From positions 1 to 16,199 of the forward strand of contig QHRS01000083.1 of the NCBI GenBank assembly GCA_003221435.1: a stretch of DNA of 16,199 bases. Reading direction: 5' to 3'. Positions 1-8,432 of this stretch are shown here, one piece after another. A model generated the notes under the pieces. That model saw nothing but the letters and a program-made list of their open reading frames with translations. It was not told the DNA's origin and did not search any database. Each line of letters opens with the position of its first letter. The first letter of the stretch is position 1. Both the position numbers and the translations under genes were made by a program. The stretch comes from Candidatus Rokuibacteriota bacterium. Lineage in GTDB: Bacteria; Methylomirabilota; Methylomirabilia; Rokubacteriales; CSP1-6.

Positions 1-56
1 CTCACAACATACAGCGTTGTCCAACCGGAACGGAGCTGGCGGAGAAGGGGACTGTC

Positions 57-1217
57 ATGGGCATGTGGGTTGGGCGTGGACGCAAGGCCCGGGTCGCATA
101 CGGATTCGATGACATCGCGCTCGTCCCCGGAGTCGTGACGATCAATCCGAACGAAGTCGACATTTCCTGGGAGCTGTGCGGTCGTCGATTCGAGCTCCCG
201 ATCATCGCCGCCGCGATGGACGGCGTGGTCGGGCCCCGGCTGGCGATCGAGATGGGCCGCCTGGGCGGGCTCGCCGTGCTGAACCTGGAGGGCATCTTCT
301 CGCGCTACGAGACCCCCGACGAGGTGCTCGATCGCATCGTGTCCGCCAGTCAGGAAGAGGCCACGAAGATCATCCAGTCGCTCTACGGCGAGCCGATCAA
401 GGAAGAGCTGATTCACCGCCGCATCACCGAGATCAAGAAGGGCGGGGGCGCCGTGGCGGTGTCCTCCATCCCGCAGCGCGCGGAACGGTTCGCGCAGATC
501 GCGCAGGAAGCCGGCGCCGACGTCTTCGTCGTGCAGTCGACCGTGACCACGGCGCGCCACGTCGCGACCGAGTACGTGCCGGTCGACCTCAGGAAGCTGA
601 AGAAGCAGCTCGCGATCCCCTTCATCGTCGGCAACGTCGTCACCTACGAGGCCTGCCTCGAGCTGGTGGAGTGCGGGGTCGACGCGCTGCTGATCGGCGT
701 GGGTCCGGGCGCGGCATGCACGAGCCGCGAGGTGCTCGGTGTCGGCGTGCCCCAGGTGACCGCGACGGCGGACTCGGCCGCGGCGCGCGATCTGTACTAC
801 AAGAGGACCGGCCGGTACGTGCCGATCATCACCGACGGCGGCATGACGACGGGCGGCGACGTGTGCAAGGCGCTGGCCTCGGGTGCCGACGCCGTGATGA
901 TCGGGTCGGCGTTCGCCCGGGCAACGGAGGCGCCGGGCCGGGGCTATCACTGGGGGATGGCGACGCCGCACCAGAACCTGCCGCGCGGGACCCGCATCCG
1001 GGTGGGCGTGGCCGGCTCGCTCGAGCAGATCCTGTTCGGCCCGGCCTTCACCGAGGACGGCTCGGTGAACCTCGTCGGCGCCGTCCGCACCTGCATGGGC
1101 TCGGTCGGGGCGCGGAACATCCGCGAGCTCCAGATGACCGAGCTGATCATCGCTCCCGCGATCAAGACGGAAGGCAAGATTTTCCAGCAGGCGCAGAAGC
1201 TCGGCCGCCCGCAGTAA
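57..1217 (+). CDS. guaB3: GuaB3-type IMP dehydrogenase-family protein (no CBS domains)
   Basis: 386-residue member of the IMP dehydrogenase/GMP reductase TIM-barrel family. The loop around residues 214-223 (GVGPGAACTS) carries the expected catalytic Cys221, and the phosphate/substrate-binding DGG is at 260-262. MIGSAFARATEAPG at 281-294 matches the next conserved barrel loop. Classical GuaB has about 120 residues of paired CBS domains inserted after the second strand. Here that place (about 90-130) holds only a short helical segment, as in the GuaB3 group of actinobacteria and cyanobacteria. The likely reaction is IMP to XMP with NAD+, in the cytoplasm; GMP reductase-like activity cannot be excluded from sequence. 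The ATG at 57 is preceded by a purine-rich GGAGAAGGGG at 41-50. It lies 115 bp upstream of guaA in the same direction, which fits a guanine-nucleotide operon. Family assignment is firm; the exact reaction is inferred. Confidence 0.9.
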   Translation: MGMWVGRGRKARVAYGFDDIALVPGVVTINPNEVDISWELCGRRFELPIIAAAMDGVVGPRLAIEMGRLGGLAVLNLEGIFSRYETPDEVLDRIVSASQEEATKIIQSLYGEPIKEELIHRRITEIKKGGGAVAVSSIPQRAERFAQIAQEAGADVFVVQSTVTTARHVATEYVPVDLRKLKKQLAIPFIVGNVVTYEACLELVECGVDALLIGVGPGAACTSREVLGVGVPQVTATADSAAARDLYYKRTGRYVPIITDGGMTTGGDVCKALASGADAVMIGSAFARATEAPGRGYHWGMATPHQNLPRGTRIRVGVAGSLEQILFGPAFTEDGSVNLVGAVRTCMGSVGARNIRELQMTELIIAPAIKTEGKIFQQAQKLGRPQ

Positions 1218-1287
1218 TGCGGTCGCGCCCGGATGGCTTCGCCGTCGCTGCGCGCGGTTCGAGCGGAGCGGCGGGCCGCAGCCGGGA

Positions 1288-1300
1288 GTTCGAGTCGAAC
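1288..1300. repeat. 13-bp palindrome between guaB3 and guaA
   Basis: GTTCGA-G-TCGAAC is a perfect 6-bp inverted repeat around one central base, 33 bp upstream of the guaA start. A second GTTCGA lies at 1257-1262. It could be an operator or chance. It resembles a tRNA T-arm, but no tRNA surrounds it. Confidence 0.3.
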
Positions 1301-1332
1301 AACGTGACTCTTGATGCACGTCTCGGCACGCA

Positions 1333-2892
<1,560 letters not shown>

Positions 2893-2929
2893 CGCAATCA
2901 TGACCATGACCGTATGGAGCGCGTAGAAG

Positions 2930-5900
2930 ATGCAACACGCCGACTTCGTCCACCTGCACGTGCACTCGGAGTACAGCCTGCTCGACGGCGCCGCTCAGCT
3001 CGACAAGCTCGTCAAGAGGGCCGGGGAGCTGAGGTTCCCCGCGCTCGCCCTGACCGACCACGGCAACATGTTCGGCGCGATCGATTTCTCCCTCGCGGCC
3101 CAGAAGGAAGGTATCAAGCCGATCCTCGGGTGCGAGCTGTACGTGGCGCCGGGCAAGCGCACCGAGCGCGGCTCGCAGGACGGCGCGTACGAGGGCGCGA
3201 ACCATCTCACGGTGCTCGTGCGGGACCTGACCGGCTACCGGAACCTGATCCAGCTCGTGTCCAAGGCCTACCTCGAGGGCTACTACTACAAGCCGCGCGT
3301 CGACCGTGAGCTGCTCGCCGCCCACGCCGAGGGGCTACTCGTGCTCTCCGGATGCCTGAACTCGGAGGTGTCGCGGTTCCTCAGCGCCGGCGAGCCCGAT
3401 CGCGCCCGCGCCGCGGCCGGCTGGTATCAGGAGGTCTTCGGGCGGGACAACTATTTCATGGAAGTCCAGGCGCACGGCCTCGAGGAGCAGGCGAAGGTGA
3501 CCGCCGCCACGCTCCTGATCGCCCGGGCGATCGGCGCGCCGATCGCCGGCACGAACGACTCGCACTACCTCGAGGCGCGCCACGCGCGGGCCCACGAGGC
3601 GCTGCTCTGCATCCAGACCGGCTCGGCGATGAACGATCCGAAGCATTGGAGGTTCTCGACGGACGAGTTCTACGTCAAGTCGGCGGACGAGATGCGGCGC
3701 GTCTTCGCCGAGGTGCCGGCGGCCTACACGAACACGCTCGCGGTCGCGGAGCGCTGCAATCTGACGCTCGAGTTCGGGCGCTTCCATCTGCCCCGCTACA
3801 CCGTGCCCGAGGGCCACACGCTCGAGACGTACCTGCAGCACCTGGCGTGGGAGGGGCTCGCGCGGCGCTACGGGCCGGCCCCCGGCGACGCGATCGAGAG
3901 CCAGCTGCGCCACGAGCTGGCGGTGATCGAGAAGATGGGCTTCGCCGGCTACTTCCTCGTCGTCTGGGATTTCATCGTGTACGCCCGGTCTCGCGGCATC
4001 GCGGTCGGGCCGGGGCGCGGGTCGTCCGCGGGATCGCTCGTGGCGTACTGCCTCGGAATCACGAACGTCGACCCGATCCGCTACGGCCTGCTCTTCGAGC
4101 GCTTCCTGAACCCCGAGCGCGTCTCGATGCCCGATATGGACGTCGACTTCGCCGACGACCGGCGGGACGAGGTCATCCGCTACGTCGCCGAGAAGTACGG
4201 GCGCGACCGCGTCGCCCACATCATCACCTTCGGCACGATGGGGGCGAAGGCCGCGATCCGCGACGTCGGGCGTGTGCTCAGTATGCCGTACACCGACGTC
4301 GACCGGATCGCCAAGCTCGTGCCGAACTTCCCCCTGAACATCACGCTGGACGAGGCGCTCGGCAAGAGCCCGCAGCTCGCGGAAGCGGTCCACACGCAGG
4401 GGGAGGTGCGGGCGCTCTGGGAGGTCGCCAAGGCGCTCGAAGGCTGCACCCGGCACGCCTCGGTCCACGCCTCGGCGGTGGTCATCTCCGACGAGCCGCT
4501 CGAGGCCCACATCCCGCTCTACCGGGATCCCAAGCGGCCGGAGCTGATCACCGGTTACGCGATGGGCCCGATCGAGAAGCTCGGCCTGCTCAAGATGGAT
4601 TTCCTCGGGCTCCGGACGCTGACGGTGCTCGCCAACACGGTGGCGCTCATCGCCGAGTCGCGCGGCGGGCGGGTCGACTTGGAGGCGATCCCGTTCGACG
4701 ACCCGAAAACGTACGCGCTCCTCGCCGAGGCGAAGACCTTCGGCGTGTTTCAGCTGGAGTCGGCCGGCATGCGGGACGCGCTGCGCGGCCTCAGGCCCGA
4801 GCGCCTGGAGGACGTGATCGCGATCGTGTCGCTCTACCGGCCCGGCCCGATGGACCTGGTCGCCGACTTCATCGCGCGCAAGCATGGTCGCGCGAAGATC
4901 TCGTACGAGCATCCCGCGATGGAGAAGTTCACGCGCGAGACGTACGGGATCATGGTGTACCAGGAGCAGATCATGCAGATCGCGTCCGAGCTGGCGGGGT
5001 TCACGATGGGCGAGGCCGACCTGCTCCGGCGCGCGATGGGCAAGAAGGACCGCGAGCTGATGGCGCAGCAGCGGGAGAAGTTCATCGAGCGCTGTGTCGA
5101 GCGGGAGGTGGAGAAGGCCAAGGCCGAGACGGTCTGGGACCTGATGGCGCCGTTCGCGGGCTACGCCTTCAACAAGTCGCACGCCGCGGCCTACGCGGTT
5201 GTGGCGTACCAGACGGCCTACTTCAAGGCGAACTACCCGGTCGAGTTCATGGCGGCGCTCCTGACCTCGGAAATGGGCGACACGGACAAGATCGTGAAGT
5301 ACGTCGACGAGTGCCGGGCGATGGGTATCCAGATAGAGCCGCCCGATGTGAACGTGTCCGCCGTGCAGTTCAGCGTGGCCGGCGACACGATCCGGTTCGG
5401 CCTGGCGGCGATCAAGAACGTCGGCGAGGCGGCGATCGAGGCCATTCTCAGGGTGCGCATCGAGGAGGGCCGCTTCCAGTCGCTCGCCGACTTCTGCGCG
5501 CGGGTGGATCTCCGGCTGGTCAACCGGCGCGTGATCGAAAGCCTGATCAAGGCGGGGGCGTTCAACTCGATCGGCCTGTCGCGCGCACATCTGCTCGCCA
5601 CCCTCGACGCCGCGATGGAGAGCGGGCAGCGACGGCAGCGGGACCGCGACGAGGGCCAGGTGTCGCTCTTCGACCTGGGCCCGGCGCCGCCGCCCGCCGC
5701 AGCCGACGCACCGCCGCTCCCCGAGTGGGACGGAGACCAGCTCCTGGCGTACGAAAAGGAGGTGCTCGGGTTCTACATCTCCGGCCATCCGCTCGCGCGC
5801 TACCGGTCGATGATCGAGCGGCTTGGCCTGACCTCCACCGGCGACCTGCCCGCCAGGACCACCGGAAGCCGCGTCACGCTCCTCGGACAGGTCGCCGCGA

Positions 5901-6400
5901 TGAAGGAGATCCCCACCAAGAGCGGGGACCGGATGGCGTTCGTGACGTTCGAGGACATGGACGGGACGATCGAGCTCACGGTGTTCCCGGCGCCCTTCAG
6001 GGCGGCGGCCGCGCTCCTTCGCTCGCGCGAGCCGATACTGGTCCGCGGCCGCGTCGACGACACGGATAAGGGGCGGGTCATCCTGGCGGAAGAGATCCGC
6101 CCGCTCGCCGAAGCGGTGACGGGCTCGGCCGCGCCTCCCACGGCCGGCGGCGGGCCGCACACGTGCCGCATCAGGGTCACGGCCGACAACGACCCGGCGG
6201 CGCGCCTGACGGAGGTTCGGCGCGTCTGCGCCGAGCATCCCGGCGGCGTCCCCGTTTTCCTCCACCTGCGGTTGCCCGAGCAGGAGGTCGTGATCCGCGC
6301 CGCGCGGGTCACGGTCGACGGGGGCGCGGCGCTCGTGGCGAAACTGGAATCGCTCCTCGGTCCGGAAGCTATACTTCTTGAGTATGCCCGACGGGCTTGA
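2930..6400 (+). CDS. dnaE: DNA polymerase III alpha subunit
   Basis: 1156 residues, close to E. coli DnaE. This is the chromosomal replicative polymerase. The PHP domain (about 1-280) keeps all nine metal ligands expected from the M. tuberculosis DnaE1 numbering: H10, H12, D19, H44, E69, H92, C142, D210 and H212. The palm has PGRGSSAGSL at 361-370 and the catalytic aspartates D402 and D404 (PDMDVDF) and D557 (KMDFLG). An internal beta-clamp-binding motif QVSLF is at 910-914, followed by an OB fold (about 978-1060) and a C-terminal domain ending in EYARRA. ATG 2930 has GGAG at 2916-2919, ten bases upstream, and an in-frame TAG two codons before it. It starts 37 bp after guaA, and its last 17-23 bases overlap accA. 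The dnaE-accA pairing is seen in E. coli and many other bacteria. Confidence 0.98.
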   Translation: MQHADFVHLHVHSEYSLLDGAAQLDKLVKRAGELRFPALALTDHGNMFGAIDFSLAAQKEGIKPILGCELYVAPGKRTERGSQDGAYEGANHLTVLVRDLTGYRNLIQLVSKAYLEGYYYKPRVDRELLAAHAEGLLVLSGCLNSEVSRFLSAGEPDRARAAAGWYQEVFGRDNYFMEVQAHGLEEQAKVTAATLLIARAIGAPIAGTNDSHYLEARHARAHEALLCIQTGSAMNDPKHWRFSTDEFYVKSADEMRRVFAEVPAAYTNTLAVAERCNLTLEFGRFHLPRYTVPEGHTLETYLQHLAWEGLARRYGPAPGDAIESQLRHELAVIEKMGFAGYFLVVWDFIVYARSRGIAVGPGRGSSAGSLVAYCLGITNVDPIRYGLLFERFLNPERVSMPDMDVDFADDRRDEVIRYVAEKYGRDRVAHIITFGTMGAKAAIRDVGRVLSMPYTDVDRIAKLVPNFPLNITLDEALGKSPQLAEAVHTQGEVRALWEVAKALEGCTRHASVHASAVVISDEPLEAHIPLYRDPKRPELITGYAMGPIEKLGLLKMDFLGLRTLTVLANTVALIAESRGGRVDLEAIPFDDPKTYALLAEAKTFGVFQLESAGMRDALRGLRPERLEDVIAIVSLYRPGPMDLVADFIARKHGRAKISYEHPAMEKFTRETYGIMVYQEQIMQIASELAGFTMGEADLLRRAMGKKDRELMAQQREKFIERCVEREVEKAKAETVWDLMAPFAGYAFNKSHAAAYAVVAYQTAYFKANYPVEFMAALLTSEMGDTDKIVKYVDECRAMGIQIEPPDVNVSAVQFSVAGDTIRFGLAAIKNVGEAAIEAILRVRIEEGRFQSLADFCARVDLRLVNRRVIESLIKAGAFNSIGLSRAHLLATLDAAMESGQRRQRDRDEGQVSLFDLGPAPPPAAADAPPLPEWDGDQLLAYEKEVLGFYISGHPLARYRSMIERLGLTSTGDLPARTTGSRVTLLGQVAAMKEIPTKSGDRMAFVTFEDMDGTIELTVFPAPFRAAAALLRSREPILVRGRVDDTDKGRVILAEEIRPLAEAVTGSAAPPTAGGGPHTCRIRVTADNDPAARLTEVRRVCAEHPGGVPVFLHLRLPEQEVVIRAARVTVDGGAALVAKLESLLGPEAILLEYARRA

Positions 6401-7355
6401 CTTCGAACGTCCGCTGCTCGACCTGGAAAACCGCATCGCGGAGCTGCGGGCGGACGCTGATCCACTCGGCCGGAGCGACGAGATCGCCAAGCTCGAGGAC
6501 CGCCTCGCGCGCTTGCGTCAGCGGACGTATTCGACGCTCACGGCGTGGCAGCGCACGCAGCTCGCGCGGCACCCGCGGCGCCCGCGGACGCTCGACTACA
6601 TCCGGCTCCTGACCGAGGACTTCGTCGAGCTGCACGGGGACCGCGTCTTCGGCGACGACAAGGCGATCGTCGGCGGCCTCGGGCGGCTCGACGGTGAGTC
6701 GGTCGTCGTGATCGGCCACCAGAAGGGGCGCGATACGCGCGAGAACCTCGCGCGAAACTTCGGCATGCCGCACCCCGAGGGCTACCGGAAGGCGCTGCGC
6801 CTGATGGAGCTCGCCGAGAGATTCGGCAAGCCGATCCTGACGTTCATCGACACCCCGGGCGCGTACCCGGGCGTGGGAGCCGAGGAGCGAGGCCAGGCGG
6901 GAGCCATCGCCCGGAACCTCCGGGAGATGGCCGGGCTGCGTACGCCGATCATCGCGGTGGTGATCGGCGAGGGCGGCAGCGGCGGCGCCCTCGCGATCGG
7001 CGTCGGTAACCGCGTGCTGATGCTCGAGTACGCGATCTACTCGGTGATCTCGCCGGAGGGGTGCGCCGCGATCCTGTGGGGCGACCGCGCGAAAGCGCCG
7101 GAGGCGTCGGAACTGATGCGCATCACCGCGCCCGACCTGCTCCGTCTCGGCGTGATCGATGCCATCATTCCCGAGCCGGTCGGGGGCGCGCACCGCGACT
7201 GGGAGGGCGCCGCGGCGAACGTGCGCGCGGGGGTCCGCGATCACCTCTGGCAGATCCGGTCGAAGTCGGGCGATGAGTTGGTCCGCGAACGCTACGAGAA
7301 ATTCCGGAAGATCGGCGCCTGGGAGGAAGAGAGCCTACCGGCCGGTCAGCGCTGA
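6384..7355 (+). CDS. accA: Acetyl-CoA carboxylase carboxyltransferase subunit alpha
   Basis: 323 residues from ATG 6384, near the typical ~317-320. With AccD it transfers the carboxyl group from biotin-BCCP to acetyl-CoA to give malonyl-CoA, the committed step of fatty acid synthesis. The N-terminal helical region (1-60) precedes the crotonase-like fold. Conserved stretches are NFGMPHPEGYRKALRLM at 125-141, DTPGAYPGVGAEERGQ at 156-171 and GEGGSGGALAIG at 195-206, the oxyanion-hole region. The start is uncertain: a TTG at 6378 in the same frame adds two residues and has GGAAG (6363-6367) at a better distance (10 rather than 16 bases). Either start lies inside the dnaE end, so translational coupling is likely. 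The 3' end overlaps the convergent regulator by 21 bp. No accD is in the window. Confidence 0.97.
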   Translation: MPDGLDFERPLLDLENRIAELRADADPLGRSDEIAKLEDRLARLRQRTYSTLTAWQRTQLARHPRRPRTLDYIRLLTEDFVELHGDRVFGDDKAIVGGLGRLDGESVVVIGHQKGRDTRENLARNFGMPHPEGYRKALRLMELAERFGKPILTFIDTPGAYPGVGAEERGQAGAIARNLREMAGLRTPIIAVVIGEGGSGGALAIGVGNRVLMLEYAIYSVISPEGCAAILWGDRAKAPEASELMRITAPDLLRLGVIDAIIPEPVGGAHRDWEGAAANVRAGVRDHLWQIRSKSGDELVRERYEKFRKIGAWEEESLPAGQR

Positions 7356-8324
7356 CGCGACGTCGGCGTCCGTCACGAGCACGTTCATGAAGCGGCCACA
7401 GAGCGCGCCGCGCACCGCCTCGATCTTCGATCGCCCGCCGGCGATCGCGATGACCCGCCGATCGCGGCGCTTCGACAGCGCCTGCAGCCGGTCGGCCTGA
7501 ACCGAGAGAATGCGCCGCATCAGCGCACGCAGCTCGGGCTCGTCGACGATCTTGCCCTCGGCGTTGAAGGGCTGGTAATTGATCTCGCCGACCACGCCGA
7601 GCTGGCGCAGGCGCTTGACGCTCACCCCGTACGACTCCGCGAGCGAGCAGAAGCCGGGTGTCTGCTCGGCGATCATGCCGATGCCGACGAGCGCGATGTC
7701 GACATCCTGGGCCGCCTCGTAGATCCGCCGGATCTCCGGATCGCGCACGAGCCGCCGGCGGAGCCGTTCGATCTCGCCGAGCGAAGCGAGGTGCTGGACG
7801 GGCAGGGCGTGCGCCGTGACGTGGGGGCGGTACTTGGCCGCCATCATGCCGACCAGCGTGTTCGGAAACAGGTCGACCAGCCTGAGCGTGCTCTCGCCCG
7901 AGAGGGGGTAGAGCGAAAGGCCGCGGAAGCGGCGGTCCCGCAGGTAGCGGATCATCTGATACAGCGTGAAGCCACAGCTGAGGCCGATCCGCATGCCGTC
8001 CGTGGCCACCTCCTCGAAGTAGGCGGCTGCCGCCAGGCCGATCTCCTCACGGATATCGCCGCGCCCTCCACTCGCGACCACCACGGCCTCGCGCAACCCG
8101 TAGCTGTTCACGAGCGCCGCCTCGAGCCGGGGGGTCCGGGGCAGATCCAGCTCGACCCGAACCAGGCCTTCGGCGAACGCCCGCTTCAGCCACCGCGAGA
8201 CCGTGGCCGCGGACACGCCGAGGGCCTTGGCGATGTCCTTCTGGCTGCGCTGCTGCCGGTAGTAGAGTTCGAGGCACCGGACCATCTGCCTCAGCTCGGT
8301 CGAGGTCTCAGAAAGAAATTTCAT
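7335..8324 (-). CDS. SorC/DeoR-family sugar-phosphate-responsive transcriptional regulator
   Basis: 329 residues, typical for SorC-family regulators. An N-terminal helix-turn-helix lies at about 26-48 (SQKDIAKALGVSAATVSRWL). The remainder is the sugar-phosphate-binding effector domain, with the family marks GLSCGFTLYQMIR near 114-126, DIALVGIGMI mid-domain, GVVGEINYQPFNAEGK, and the phosphate-binding-type IAGGRSKIEAVRGAL near the C-terminus. Members bind phosphorylated sugars and repress or activate neighbouring operons. A TGA at 8343-8345 (read on the minus strand) closes the frame upstream, so ATG 8324 is the first usable start; it has no good Shine-Dalgarno. It is divergent from the FBP aldolase/phosphatase gene 108 bp away, the obvious regulatory target. 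By analogy with CggR the effector could be fructose-1,6-bisphosphate or a triose phosphate; this is inference. Confidence 0.92.
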   Translation of the reverse strand: MKFLSETSTELRQMVRCLELYYRQQRSQKDIAKALGVSAATVSRWLKRAFAEGLVRVELDLPRTPRLEAALVNSYGLREAVVVASGGRGDIREEIGLAAAAYFEEVATDGMRIGLSCGFTLYQMIRYLRDRRFRGLSLYPLSGESTLRLVDLFPNTLVGMMAAKYRPHVTAHALPVQHLASLGEIERLRRRLVRDPEIRRIYEAAQDVDIALVGIGMIAEQTPGFCSLAESYGVSVKRLRQLGVVGEINYQPFNAEGKIVDEPELRALMRRILSVQADRLQALSKRRDRRVIAIAGGRSKIEAVRGALCGRFMNVLVTDADVASALTGR

Positions 8325-8337
8325 CGCGATAAGGATC

Positions 8338-8366
8338 TTGCGTCACCCTCCAGTCTAGCTTATTCT
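8338..8366 (+). promoter_or_regulatory. Candidate sigma-70-type promoter of the FBP aldolase/phosphatase gene
   Basis: TTGCGT (8338-8343) and TATTCT (8361-8366) are separated by exactly 17 bases, matching the sigma-70 layout with 3/6 and 4/6 consensus bases. This is one of the few AT-rich spots in the divergent gap. A TGCGTC/GACGCA inverted repeat (8339-8344 and 8373-8378) brackets the -10 region and could serve the neighbouring regulator. This is prediction only. Confidence 0.45.
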
Positions 8367-8419
8367 CACAACGACGCACACTTCTCCGCGACTCGAGCCA
8401 CTCATCGCACGGACGTCAG

Positions 8420-8425
8420 AGGAGG
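8420..8425 (+). promoter_or_regulatory. Ribosome-binding site fixing the FBP aldolase/phosphatase start
   Basis: Perfect AGGAGG, seven bases before ATG 8433. It decides the start: the open frame continues upstream to 7791, but that extension lies antisense to the regulator gene and has no family resemblance. Confidence 0.85.
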
Positions 8426-8432
8426 CCACGGC

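Noticed and set aside
1..20. ACAAC/GTTGT inverted repeat at 4-20 upstream of guaB3
   Set aside because: Only 5-bp arms with a 7-base loop, and the upstream context is cut off by the window edge.
1281..1310. tRNA-like T-arm sequence (GTTCGAGTC) between guaB3 and guaA
   Set aside because: No matching acceptor stem, anticodon arm or D-arm could be folded around it.
2900..2926. Eight-codon ORF (MTMTVWSA) just upstream of and in frame with dnaE
   Set aside because: It arises from a short ATGACC direct repeat, has only a weak ribosome-binding site and carries no regulatory codon pattern. Chance is the likeliest explanation.
6347..6375. A TATACT element before accA as a promoter
   Set aside because: No -35 at a suitable distance, and it lies within the dnaE coding end where coupled expression explains accA.
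3335..6490. A very long minus-strand open frame (over 1000 codons) opposite dnaE, and similar ones opposite guaA and the glycosyltransferase (12127-14199)
   Set aside because: Their composition is Arg/His/Asp/Val-rich and non-protein-like, and they mirror the third-position GC bias of well-identified genes on the other strand.
7791..8432. N-terminal extension of the FBP aldolase/phosphatase frame by 214 codons
   Set aside because: It lies entirely opposite the regulator gene and across the promoter region. A perfect AGGAGG places the start at 8433.
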